Shown here piece by piece: positions 13,836 to 25,900 of a DNA stretch of 64,000 nucleotides; position 1 is the stretch's first letter, and every line of letters starts with the position of its first letter. The stretch covers positions 163,514,002 through 163,578,001 of the forward strand of contig OY856188.1 in the NCBI GenBank assembly GCA_963693315.1, in the 5' to 3' direction. Position numbers and translations under genes: made by a program. The DNA is from Diogma glabrata (lineage: Eukaryota; Arthropoda; Insecta; Diptera; Cylindrotomidae). The notes under the pieces are model-generated. The model had not been told where the DNA came from, ran no database searches, and saw only the letters and a list, made by a program, of their open reading frames with translations.

Positions 13836-15183
13836 CTAATAGTTTTTTGAAGATTTTGAGGCAATGGAATTTGAGTGATCAGAATAATATTTACACTCAG
13901 GGTAGCATTTTTTTGCATCTCCCTTGTAGTAGTGAATAGTGATGGTAGTAGCAGATTCCATCAAACATTTGCACGCGAGACCTGGACCGAGGTCGCATGG
14001 GAGAGCAATAATTCCGACTGAAATTTGAATTATGATTACCGTTTCGATCCTTAGATCTACTTCGGTATTGTTGAGGAGGTTGGGAGAAATTTTGCCTTTG
14101 AATGGCATTGAGGAGTTGCACGTTTTGTGCCTCCAGTTTTTTGAATTTTTCCTCAAGTGATATGATTTCACTTGAGGAAGAAGAAGAAGAAGGGAGAGAA
14201 GAAGCGGCAGGGTTAGATACCGCATTAACTTGCGAACCCCTTAGGGCATTGAAAACATTATCTGCTATCTCTGCTGTCTTCTGAAGATCATCATTGACAG
14301 TAGCGATAGCAGCGCGGACAGCAGGTGGAAGTTTCTCCACCCAAAGGACTTTAAGAGCTGCCTCTGAAAACGTATTACGGGATTCAGTAGTCATATCCCG
14401 GAGTAATTGTGAGGGCTTAAGATCCCCAAGGTCCATACCGCGTAACACTTTGTGTATGCGATCTGAAGTGCTACCGGATAGGCGAGCTATAAGAGCCTCT
14501 TTGAGCCTATCATATGGGAAATCTTGGTCGGGGTTAACCAAGATATCACTGGCTAATTTCGCCAGTGTGGGAGTAAGCATGGTAAGTAAGTGGCCATACT
14601 TAGTTTGTTGGGACCTGATACGCCCCAACAAGAACTGCCCCTCAAGAGTTATGAACCAAAGGTCTGGAGTCTCAGACCAGAAAGGAGGAATTTTGATAGC
14701 TACGTGATCAATTTGTGGCATAGCTGCCGAAGAAGTTGAAGCTGTGGGAGGTGGAGGTAACGCAGCAGGAGGTGGTGGAGATTGTGGAGGATTTGAAGAT
14801 GTACCTTCAAAGTTCATATTAGCAAGAGCAGCTGCGACCTGCTCTGCGACCAGTGCCTGAAGCTGGTCTTGTGTAAAAGTAAAGGTTGGGGGTCCAGAAG
14901 ATGCAGCAGTTTCTTCAGGTTCTGGGTTACCTGCTGAAACTGCTGGGAATTTAAATGAATTGTGGTTAAGCCGAATAATGATGGCAAAAAGGTAGAAAAA
15001 TGTTGCAGCGAATAAAACCACGAACGTATGTTGTGTCGCTACAACAATCGCAAACACAGCGACCAACAACACCCCTAAATAAACAAAAAATTCCCTTAAT
15101 ATGTACATAATTTCTAAAAATATTTTAAAATTGAAGAAGAAAATACAAATATTTATCAATAAAATCAGATATATAGCTATCAA
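13836..15183 (-). pseudogene. gag: Gag of element A, frameshifted before its CHCC cluster
   Basis: The main frame (15183-13897, 428 codons) has a hydrophobic N-terminus, a Pro-rich linker, a capsid-like region (about residues 155-290) and a Ser/Arg-rich tail. Near 13935 the frame departs from the expected cysteine cluster. The cluster residues (CYYHH before the break; C..C with KKCYPEC after) lie in two frames, the second open to 13836. A small indel in a CAC/TAC-rich stretch therefore breaks Gag. The first ATG is at 15183 and the next at 15108. Everything before about residue 80 includes two or more membrane-length hydrophobic segments, unusual for Gag. No later ATG precedes the conserved FTQDQLQAL stretch, so the hydrophobic part seems to belong to the protein. 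Confidence 0.8.
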
Positions 15184-15295
15184 AAAATTAAATTAATTTA
15201 AAACAAAAAATACTTGTGCTCCAAATTCAAAAATTTTGTTAAAATGCTGTGCTTTTTTAGCTTTGATGCTATTGAAGGTTGACTTTGCTGCTAGT

Positions 15296-18200
15296 TGTAA
15301 TGGATAGTCTGGCATAATGTCAGAACGCAGTGTATTACAGTCGCAGTTTCCTTAGTTGTTGTTCCTTATATTAATCTGTACCACTTGTAATAGATTCTCA
15401 TCCCTTCGTCATCAATAGTCATATTTCATGTAGTTTCCTTAACCCATAGTTTCCTTATATTTCTTAAAATCTGACTAAATCTGCAATAGGTGGACGGACG
15501 TATAGGAGAGGGAAAATGGCACTAATTACCCTGATTTATTTATTCATTAATATAATATAGTATTGGTTAATTTGAATTAATTGATAATTTTCTTTAATCA
15601 TCATCCGTATAACCGCTAAACTTTAATCAGAATTTAATTTTACAACACCCTAAAATTGACGCGAGCTATGGTTACATTCAATAAACTACTAAAAGTTTGA
15701 ATTCTCTAACATCAACCGTAATTGAACAATTAATTTTTTTTAAACCCTAAGTCGGCTGTGCGTATTTTTTTCAGTCATCAACATTCAAAGATTTAATATC
15801 TCGTTTTTGTTAAACATTCTATTGTCTTATTTTCTTTCAAAATAATTTTTCCGTTTCACTATAATGTGATTTTGTATTGTAGTTTGCAGTATCTAAACGC
15901 CATAACACCAATTGAACTTGCATTTGATTCATTTTGAATTCAATGGTGAATGTTGTTGATGGGTCGGAAATATTTTGTGTTACAACCTTGTCGTTGTGCA
16001 ATAGTATCAAATAACGAACGGTTTAGTATAATTTTGAAAAATTCCCAACAATTGAAACTTGATGGAAATTAATTTCCAAAACATCGTATTCGAGTTTTTT
16101 CGAGACAAAAATTTTGCTATATATTAGGCCACTGTACGTCTATTGGTCTCTTAGTTTAATTTCGACGGAGACGAAGACTCTCATTATTACATTGTGAGTT
16201 GTTTGACATCTCTCGTGGCATTCAGTCGATGGATATAAAAATTTCATCCAGATTATGATTGCATGTCCGGTGCGCTATTTAAATCGATTTTTTTTTTAAA
16301 AAATTAAGTGATAAAATCTAGTATTAGCTTAATTGATATAAGCGTAATTTATTTAATTTATTTAGTCAAAATGTACGTGTCCAATTAAAACAAAAAAATT
16401 GTGAGTGTAAAGTTATCAAAGAAAAAAAATATTATCTGTTTGTGCCGTACGAAAGTAACAAAAAAAGAATTAATTTCCATAAGAAAAAAATTATATAAAT
16501 GTTTGTGATTGCAATCAATTAAAAATTTGTAACAAACGGAAGGTCAGTTAGTTGTTGCTATTCATTTATTACAATCTAATGTAAGTAATTATCCAAGAAA
16601 CTGTTGTGTTTTTTTTTGAATTTAAATTTAAACTTGTATTGAATATAATTAAAATCCATTTTTCGGATAATAAATTCATGTGTTATTAATTGGAAGGTCA
16701 CAATCCACAATGATGAACATACGCCAATCGATCACTCTAGTGTACGGATTCTAGAATATGCCGTTTTGTTGAATTTGTGGTTATATTTTTTCTTATGATA
16801 TTAAATGTCCATCTTGGTTCACATTTAGTATACGGAATGATTGAATTATGCATATTATAAATTGCGGAATCGCGAAATTGTTTCAACGCATCGTTAATAT
16901 AAAATTGGTGCTACTGCCATTTGCTTCAACGCATTATTTGTAGCAAAGTTTTGGCTGTTCTTACCGTACCTTGTTCCAACGCAACATTTTTACCAAATCT
17001 TGGTTATGTCAACGGATTATTTATGTACAATTTATGCTGATATTATCGCATTTTCTACGCAACATTTTTACTAAATTCTGATCATTTTAACGGATTATTT
17101 ATATACGATTTATGCTGTTATTATTGTGTTTTCAACGCAACATTTTTACCAAATTCTGATTATTTCAACGGATTATTTATATACAATTTTTGCTGATATT
17201 ATCGTATTTTCAACGCAACACATTTACCAAATTCTGATCATTTCAACGGATTAGTTATATACGATTTATGCTGTTATTATTGTATTTTCAACGCAACATT
17301 TTTACCAAATTCTGATTATTTCAACGGATTATTTATATACAATTTTTGCTGATATTATCGTATTTTCAACGCAACACATTTACCAAATTCTGATTATTTC
17401 AACTGATTATCACCATACAATTTCTGTTGATATTATCGTATTTTCAACGTAACATTTTTACCAAAGTTTGATTATGTCAACGGATTATTTATATACAATT
17501 TTTGCTGATATTATCGTATTTTCAACGCAACATTTTTACCAAATTCTGATTATTTCAACGGATTATTTATATACAATTTTTGCTGATATTATCGTATTTT
17601 CAACGCAACACATTTACCAAATTCTGATCATTTCAACGGATTAGTTATATACGATTTATGCTGTTATTATTGTATTTTCAACGCAACATTTTTACCAAAT
17701 TCTGATTATTTCAACGGATTATTTATATACAATTTTTGCTGATATTATCGTATTTTCAACGCAACACATTTACCAAATTCTGATTATTTCAACTGATTAT
17801 CACCATACAATTTCTGTTGATATTATCGTATTTTCCACGCAACATTTTTACTAAATTCTGATCATTTCAACGGATTATTTATATACGATTTATGCTGATA
17901 TTATTGTATTTTCAACGCAACATATTTGCCAAATTCTGATTATTTCAACTGATTATCACCATACAATTTCTGTTGATACTATCGTATTTTCAACGTAACA
18001 TTTTTACCAAAGTTTGATTATTTCAACGGATTATTTATTTATATACGATTTATGCTGATATTATTGTATTTTCAACGCAACATATTTGCCAAATTCTGAT
18101 GATTTCAACTGATTATCACCATACAATTTCTGTTGATACTATCGTATTTTCAACGTAACATTTTTACCAAAGTTTGATTATTTCAACGGATTATTTATAT

Positions 18201-18924
18201 ATATACAATTTTTGCTGATATTATCGTATTTTCAACGCAACATTTTTACTAAAGTTTGATTATTTCAACGGATTATTTATATATACAATTTTTGCTGATA
18301 TTATCGTATTTTCAACGCAACATTTTTACTAAAGTTTGGTTATTGCAACTGATTATTCATATACAATTTTTTGCTGATACTATCGGAGTTTCAACTCATT
18401 ATTTACACCACTTATTTGCTACTGTTGCTGAATTGTTCACGCACCAGTGGATTATTCGTCAATTTTCTGTTGGATGAATCATCACTGATGGAGGGCTGAT
18501 GGAATTCGAATAGGAGGACGGGGTTTAATCATGGGGTGAGTAAATTTATTTCATTATTACGGCCATAATGATAAGGGGGTGTGAGAGTGTGTGTGTGTGT
18601 ATGTGTGAGCGTGTGTGTGTGGGTGTGTGTGTGTGGGAGTGTGTGTGTGTGGGCATATGTGAGTGAACGTAGGGGTTGGACGTGTTGATCGTGGGTCTTT
18701 CGCCAATGGGGTCGCCAGAGTCTTCGTTTTTCCACTTGTATTCCTTTCCATTTCTGCAAATTTTCGTGAATAGCGTACGTGTCTGTATTTGTGCTGAAGT
18801 AGCAGGGTTACTTTATCGTTCCCATGGTCTGAAGCTAGTTTGGGGCTTGAAAATCAATCTCGCTAGGTACGCTTCCTGCTATGTCCTTCTTATTGGTTCG
18901 CCAATAAGAAAGCGCTTCATTACA
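15296..18924 (+). repeat. 5' LTR of element B (3629 bp)
   Basis: The inverted ends TGTAATG/CATTACA bound it. It contains an AT-rich first half, one copy of a roughly 232-bp unit (about 16441-16675), a 78-bp satellite (about 16960-18380) and a (GT)n-rich tract (about 18575-18655). The final 250 bp are GC-richer and could hold the R-U5 region. It is several times longer than usual Gypsy LTRs (a few hundred bp). Small open frames in it (a 73-codon frame over satellite, Thr-His frames over GT) are not convincing genes. Confidence 0.92.
16960..18380 (+). repeat. 78-bp satellite inside the B 5' LTR, about 18 copies
   Basis: The unit contains TTTCAACGCAACATTTTTAC, AAATTCTGATTATTTCAACG and TATACAATTTTTGCTGATAT. 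Units vary by a few bases and form higher-order groups; for example a two- to three-unit block is repeated at about 17130-17390 and 17530-17790. The same array occurs in the 3' LTR at about 29130-30560. Confidence 0.9.
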
Positions 18925-18927
18925 AAT

Positions 18928-18945
18928 TGGCGCCCAACGTGGGGC
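18928..18945 (+). promoter_or_regulatory. Primer binding site of element B (tRNA-Lys type)
   Basis: TGGCGCCCAACGTGGGGC lies three bases after the 5' LTR. This is the 18-mer known as the complement of tRNA-Lys(1,2) 3' ends and used by several retroelements. Confidence 0.92.
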
Positions 18946-21409
18946 TCCTCTAAGGGTCCCTACAGCAATGTAGGACTCTGGAGGAGTCCCTCCATAATTT
19001 CAAAAAAATTCGAAAAATTTTTTTTTTTTTAAAATTTTTCTTCAAAATTAACTTTCTTTTCCACCAAAACAATAGTAAAGACTCTGGCGGCGTAGAAGCA
19101 ATTCCCTGCTTCACACGCGCAGGAGCAAAGGAAGTCTGAGATTCCTCAGACTGTACTTTGATGGGGAGTTGCGTCCCTACGCCTCCAGCTAATATTCTCC
19201 TTTTTTTGTCTTTTTTTAAAACGCATGGGTGAGAATAATTTTTCGGAATTATTCTCAATGGGCATTACAACCCCACGGACCCTAGTTACGGGGTGGGTTT
19301 CTGGAGACGTCTCAAAGGCCGAAGGTGTCTCAGGTGCCAGACCTAGAACGACGTGGTTTGGTGTATACGCCAAACCTCGTCCGAGTCTGGTCACCTGGTC
19401 AGTCTTCGGGTTTGCGGGGTCCTCAGAGCCCAACCTGCGCTACTATTGCCTAACGTTAGCGACCCCTCCCGGCAATACTAGCTTCCCTGTGGTTGAGGTG
19501 TGCTGGTTCTCATCGGGTGATACCGAGGAAGTTCTTCCAAGACAGCATTGGCCCGCTGTCGAGGGAAGATTTCGCTCGGCTGTCATGCTGATGTGTAACT
19601 GGTCCACCTCTGCCACAGCACCTTACCGTATGTGTGGGTGGCGTGGATCGCAGCTGCCGAGTGTTGTTGATAGAATGGTGGTGCAGGGGATTTTATCTTC
19701 TGACCATCCCATCAGCACTCGTCAGCTGGGTGAGGCACTACCAGCACATACCCCACCTTATTCCTGTCTCACCCTCCCTTCTCCCATCCTTATTCATCCC
19801 GTCTTGTTCCCTATCCTTTTCCACTTCCCATCCTTTTAACGTAGAACACTTTCAATTTTCATTGGTCCCAAAGTAAAAGCATAAAAAAACCACAAAGCAA
19901 AATGAGAAAGATCGGCGGTCACCACCTTCAACCCCGGGTGTGATGAACTCCCCCCGTGATTGGTCCGTCCGTCCGTCGTCGATAAATAAATATTTATTAA
20001 AAAAATAGATAAATAAATAAATTGATAAATAAATATTTATTAAGAAAGATAATTAAATAATTATTTATTAAAAAAATAAATAAATATTTGAATAAATAAA
20101 TATTTGAATAAATAAGTAAATAAATATTTGGAAAGAAATAAATAAAAAAAAAAAAAACAAAAAAAAATTCTTATATAGATATTAAGATAAAACGGCTGAT
20201 ATTTTTAGATGCTAATTCTTTTCTTTCTCCGTTTTTAGGAACTAATAGCCAAGAAAAATTAAAAAATTAAGCGTAATTTAAAAGTCAAGTTATATTTCAA
20301 AGTCAAGAAATATTTTGAAATCAAGAAAAATTTTAAAAAGTCACCTTATAAAGTAAAATTGGGAGACAATCAAGAAACAACAAAAAAATATAACACAAAA
20401 TTTATCATCAAGAGAGTCAGCAGCCAAGATTAATCGTACGAAGAATTCTTGAAGGGATCAAATTGACCCTTAAAGTTCCGGGTGTGTCCTTAATATTAGC
20501 TTATGGTATTAGGGTTGTTTTTTTATTGGGTGGCACACTTCGGCATCCAAACCGTGAGTTTTTGTTTGACTCCTCTAATTTTATACTACCCCAAATTTAT
20601 AAATTCCAGAATTGGGAATACGGCTAAGTTTCTTTTGATCCCTTCAAAATAAATAAATAAAAAAAAAAAAAAAAAAAAAGAAAAATTATTAAGTAAAGTA
20701 GTATTAAGTCTCAAAATTTTTTATTGCATGTTAGTTATAATTTGCTATTGTTAGTTTTAAGATTAGTCTTGCCTTACCAGTGGCGTAATACTGACTATTT
20801 TTTTTTGTATTATTACCTCAACGGTAATTGCACATCACTTGTTTCCGCGACTCGGGAACCCCCAGATCTGCCCGGAATTGGGTCTGGAAAGTTCATATAA
20901 TTGTCATCTTCTGCCATATTTTAGTATACTTGTTTTCTCTCACAGTACAATTTTTACCTTGTTTAAGTCAAGTCAGATACAAAACACAGTAGTATTTTCG
21001 TAATTGCCATCTTCTGCCATATTTGTAGTCTACTTATTTTCTCTCGAATCTCACCGTTTATTTTTTATTGTTCTGTTCATATATCAGCATCTTGGAAAAC
21101 AATTGTAAATAGTAGTGAAATAATATCAAGACAATAATAAATCTTATTTAATATAATTGACGAATTGGTCAGACATTGCGTAGCTGTTTGAGGTTTGAAT
21201 CGCTAAATTTCCATATAATTTTTTTTAAAAACTCTGCTTTAAAATATATTCATAGTACTCAAATATTGGAATAAAATAATCTTTTCTGTTGATAATTGAA
21301 TTGTTTATTTGGATTCAACGTTCACATCGATAGTGTAATAATTTTCGTTTCGCTCTCCATATACGTGCATTTATTGATCTGGTCCTGTGCGGCGGTTTGA
21401 GTATTCATA
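18946..21409 (+). other. Leader of element B
   Basis: This 2.46-kb untranslated leader is very long. It contains a GC-richer block (19225-19990) with a 204-codon open frame that resembles nothing I know. A run of ATAAATA repeats (about 19980-20150), A/T-rich DNA and a 39-bp block repeated after Pol follow. The GC-rich block ending in an ATAAATA tail looks like the 3' end of a captured non-LTR element or SINE, but no family was recognised. Confidence 0.55.
20851..20889 (+). repeat. 39-bp block duplicated on both sides of gag-pol
   Basis: The block starts CTCGGGAACCCCCAGATCTG and ends GGGTCTGGAA. It recurs at 26930-26968 with one mismatch (CCCGGAATTG versus CCCGAAATTG). The second copy is after the Pol stop. 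It is GC-rich in AT-rich surroundings, so a conserved cis element is possible. Confidence 0.85.
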
Positions 21410-22972
21410 ATGTCTGCCACTGATAAGATGGACGTTCTGGATAGGTCCAGCTCTTGTGCTGTTTGTCAACACGAAATAGTGCCGGCCGACGTAAAACTTC
21501 TCACTCGGTGTAACCATCTCTTTCATGACATCTGCCTCAACGACTGGTTGTTGCAGAATCACACCTGCCCAATTTGTCGAGCCGCTTGTGAGCGTGCAGA
21601 ATTACAGAGGTTGCCTCGAGGGATAGATAAGAATAATTATACAATAGTGCCACCCCCACCGCGACCTGTGACTCGATCTGTTACCGCAGGTTGGCAACGT
21701 CGTTCCAGTACCGGAAATCAGCCCTCGTCCACGCCTTTGGCAAACCGTCTTCCACCATCTCGACTCGCCGATGAAGTGCGAGTGAATATAGCTCAACGAT
21801 CTCCCATATATGGTGCCGCTGCAGCGGAAGATCAAGGTTTTCAGGAAGCAGTAAATGCTCACATCGATCAGGAAATTTCGAGAATTAATCACTCAATGAT
21901 GCAATCACGTGCTCCAGCACCTGAAGTGTTACTACCCCTAGCGCATAATGTAATCTCGCCCACCACCCCGAGACATCAATCGGTTCATTCAAATTATACG
22001 CCAGTAAATGCGTTTGTACAAACTAATGTACCAGTACCACCAATGTTTGCTGAACCTCATCCTGCTCTTGCTCCAGCTAGAATACGAACACATCTCGATC
22101 AGCACTCTACCACAGTTAGAAATTGGAACGTAACGTTCTCAGGCAGACCCGATGGTCTGGATGTTGAAGCGTTCATCTTCAGAATAGAGCGGCTGACAGA
22201 GATGTGTTTAAATAACGATTTTACTATTATCACCCGCTGTCTGTACCTGTTGTTCACAGATCGTGCCGCTGATTGGTTCTGGAGATATTTTCGCCAGAAC
22301 CGACAGCTTATTTGGACTGACTTATGTCATGCTCTTCGAATAGAATTTCAAGACAGGCAGACGGACGAAGAGGTAAAGGAGCGGATGAGGGCCAGGAAAC
22401 AGCGGCCCACCGAATTATTTGATGAATTCTTACAGTCAATTTATCGACTGGCAGATAAGTTAAGAGTCCCGATGTCGGATGCCGAATTGCTTTCACTGAT
22501 TCGAAATAACCTACGATTAGAAATCAGGAGGGAACTGCTATATGTCACCATTTATGGACTAGACCATCTGCGCCAGCTCTGCCGTGATCGCGAAAAATTA
22601 TGGGCCGAGTCAACGACCAGACCGCGAGATTATAACATTAGACCGTCTAGACCGGTGTCTGAGGTGGATTTAGATCGTGAATTTCCACAAATTCAAATTA
22701 GCGAGTTGCCAACGGAATCGTTACCAGCTGCATCCAACGAACTTGCGGCAATACAGCCTGCTCCCAATATGGGACGAATAAGCAGTTCAATTATTTGTTG
22801 GAACTGTAAACGACCTGGTCATCGGTGGCACGATTGTCGTGAATCTCAGCGATTGTTTTGTTGGGGATGTGGAAAGGACAATGTGTTGTGTCCTAATTGT
22901 GATAATTGTCGGGGAAACCGAAGAGGGGGCCAGAATCACAACACCTTTTCTCGCTCCCAGGACACACCCTAG
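21410..22972 (+). CDS. gag: Gag of element B with N-terminal RING-H2 domain
   Basis: A 520-aa protein. Residues 16-56 form a full C3H2C3 RING: C16, C19, C34, H36, H39, C42, C53 and C56, spaced C-x2-C-x14-C-x-H-x2-H-x2-C-x10-C-x2-C. It has the hydrophobic residue after the first Cys (V18), W46 and P54 typical of E2-binding RINGs. RING-H2 proteins are usually E3 ubiquitin ligases; activity here is inferred. A Pro/Ser-rich linker follows. A retrotransposon capsid-like region (about 243-376, with WFWRYF and a conserved FLQSIYRLA stretch) precedes a CCHC zinc knuckle (C463, C466, H471, C476) and a second Cys-rich cluster. The start is the first ATG of the frame and lies just before the RING. RING and capsid are in one uninterrupted frame with no intron signs. 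Pol follows by -1 frameshift. Confidence 0.93.
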   Translation: MSATDKMDVLDRSSSCAVCQHEIVPADVKLLTRCNHLFHDICLNDWLLQNHTCPICRAACERAELQRLPRGIDKNNYTIVPPPPRPVTRSVTAGWQRRSSTGNQPSSTPLANRLPPSRLADEVRVNIAQRSPIYGAAAAEDQGFQEAVNAHIDQEISRINHSMMQSRAPAPEVLLPLAHNVISPTTPRHQSVHSNYTPVNAFVQTNVPVPPMFAEPHPALAPARIRTHLDQHSTTVRNWNVTFSGRPDGLDVEAFIFRIERLTEMCLNNDFTIITRCLYLLFTDRAADWFWRYFRQNRQLIWTDLCHALRIEFQDRQTDEEVKERMRARKQRPTELFDEFLQSIYRLADKLRVPMSDAELLSLIRNNLRLEIRRELLYVTIYGLDHLRQLCRDREKLWAESTTRPRDYNIRPSRPVSEVDLDREFPQIQISELPTESLPAASNELAAIQPAPNMGRISSSIICWNCKRPGHRWHDCRESQRLFCWGCGKDNVLCPNCDNCRGNRRGGQNHNTFSRSQDTP

Positions 22973-25900
22973 ACTCATCTGAGCCTAAAAATATGTTATT
23001 TCCCGCTCCTACAACTTTGTCGTCTACCAATCCATTTCTTTATGATGCAGGCTCAAACTCGGCTTCAACCTCTAATCTGCTGAATAATTCTTTGAGCCCA
23101 CCACCTGCCGTTAATTCAAGCCATAACGAACCGGATGAAAGTTTTTACGCCCCTGCAGCGCAGTCTAAAGGTACTGCTTCTGACACACTGGTACCCACCC
23201 ATGATACTAATGTGAAATTATTGAAACGAACACCCGATCATACTGAACCACCTCCATTATGGACCAAAATCAAATCGTTCCAACAACGATTGAACGAATA
23301 CCTGAAAATACGCTCAAACATATTTGTCGATGCATTATCCTCTTTGAAACTTCCATCGCGCTCTGCGCTCCGTTCTCGTATTTATTGGCAACAACGTCAT
23401 TTGTTTAAAACTAAAACCATTTCCTCTATTGTGAAATTGGACAACGATGTGAGATCTTATGCCACAGTGTCAATATTGGGTAAACAACATACTGGACTGT
23501 TGGATAGTGGAGCGTCCTTGACTGTAATTGGTGGTGATTTTGCTAAAGAAATCGTACAGACTCCAGACCTTCTGACTTATTCGTCTGCCGTAGTTCGTAC
23601 TGCCGATGGCCAAAGACAGAAGATCTTGGGGTTTGTAAAAACAAAGGTTTCATTTATGAACCAAGTCAGAACCCTGGACGTCTTCATTATCCCGTCTTTG
23701 ACTCAAAATCTATATCTAGGTATAGATTTCTTTAACGCTTTTGGTTTGTTTAACCCGATATTTAACCTACCTACATTTTTGACTACGGAGTCAGGAATTT
23801 CAGAATTGTCTATGGACAATCAAACACGTCTACAAAACACTATTCAGCTTCTACCATCATTTTCAAAAATGGGTCTGGGTCGAACACATTTGTTGGAACA
23901 CGTTATTGATGTGGGGACTGCAGCTCCCATCAAGCAACGACACTATCCAATATCGCCCGCCATTGAGAAACTGATGGGAGAAGAACTGGATAGGATGTTG
24001 TCTCTGGGTATTATAGAGGTTTCCAACAGCCCATGGTCAAGTCCGGTGGTCTTAATTCGCAAACCTGGGAAGAATCGTCTTTGTTTGGATAGTAGAAAGG
24101 TCAATACAGTTACTAAGAAGGATGCTTACCCCCTTCCACAGATAGATGGGATCTTGAGTCGTCTGCCACAAAGTAATTTCATTTCCAGTTTGGATCTGAA
24201 AGACGCTTTCTGGCAGATACCGTTAGAAAAACACTCCCGAGAGAAAACTGCTTTTACGGTCCCAGGGCGGCCATTGTATCAGTTCGTAAGAATGCCTTTC
24301 GGACTGTGCAATGCGCCGCAAACAATGACCAAATTGATGGACCAAGTAATTCCTCCACATCTCAAGTCGTGCGTCTTCGTATACTTGGATGATCTTCTAA
24401 TAGTTACAGATACCTTTGAGGCCCATCTGAAACTGTTAGAAGATATCTCCCAGTGTCTTAGACGTGCGAACTTGACGATAAACGTGGAAAAAAGTAAGTT
24501 TCTCTTAGCGGAGGTAAAATATTTGGGATATGTGGTGGGAGGTGGTACGTTAAAAATTGATCCTGATAAAACTCAGGCTATATCAGAATTTCCTACGCCT
24601 CGAACACCCAAACAGATTCGACGCTTCTTGGGTATGGCGGGTTATTATCGCCGTTTTATATCTGATTTCTCTGCTATGTCCTCTCCAATATCAGATTTGT
24701 TGAAGAAAAATTCTAATAAATTCGTATGGACTCCAGAAGCTGAAAGAGCATTTACAAATCTCAAAAATGCTCTCATATCAGCACCAGTCCTCATAAACCC
24801 CGACTATACTAAACCTTTTACTCTCCAGTGCGACGCTAGTAATGACGGTATAGGCTGTGTATTACTGCAGTGTGACATGGACGGTATGGAACATCCCATA
24901 GCGTACATGTCCAAGAAACTAAATTCTGCGCAACGCAATTACTCAACTAGTGAGAAAGAGTGTCTAGCCGCCGTACTGGGAGTAAAGAAATTTAGAGCGT
25001 ATGTCGAGGGTCAGGCCTTTAAGATCATAACTGACCATGCTTCATTAAAATGGTTAATGCAACAAAAAGACCTTTCTGGTCGATTGGCTCGTTGGAGCTT
25101 GAAATTGCAGGGTTACGTCTTTGATATTGAGTACCGAAAAGGAAAATTAAATACTGTTCCTGACACTCTATCAAGACGTGACTCTGTCGACATCATTTCT
25201 GAACTATGTCCAGTGCCTGAATTAGATCTTAATTCCCCTTTCTTCAACACTTCTCGATATTTGGAGTTGGTAAATCTGGTTACCGAAGCAGACGGTACAT
25301 TGCCTGATCTGAAAGTAATTTCTGGTCGGGTTTATAAACGAATGGCTTGTCTAGATCTTGATATTCCTTCAGAGGGTGAGGTTTGGAAATTGTGGTTACC
25401 TGAGGAATACACTGACGAGTGTATTGCAAGGGCCCACAATCCTCCTACCTCATCTCATGGAGGTCTAGCAAAAACCTTGTTTAATATTCGTAAATTTTAC
25501 TATTGGCCTCGCATGTATACCCAGGTTAAATCCTACATAGGAAATTGTAAGACCTGCAAAGGAATCAAAGCGACTAATGTTCCACTTCGTGCTCCCATGG
25601 TGTCCCAGATGAAAACAGAACGAATTGGACAGCGATTATATATCGATATTCTTGGCCCTTATCCTCGTTCAAAGGCCGGGAATATCGCTATTCTGGTAGT
25701 ATTAGATCATGTTACGAAATATCCCTTTTTGTTTCCTTTACGGAAACTAACTGCTGAACCAATTTGTCATCTATTGGCTACCAATGTCTTTCACGTATTT
25801 GGTTGTCCCGAAGTTATTGTGTCCGATAATGGGACGCAGTTTAAGTCTAAACTATTTGAAGATTTCTTGGCGAAGCACGGAGTGAAACATACATTACTAG

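Noticed and set aside
18256..18477. 73-codon frame present in both LTRs of B (also 30431-30652)
   Set aside because: It runs over the 78-bp satellite and has no recognisable features; its repetition only reflects the LTR pair.
18529..18759. Thr-His-rich frames on the minus strand, repeated at 30704-30934
   Set aside because: They are the complement of a (GT)n-rich tract inside both LTRs of element B.
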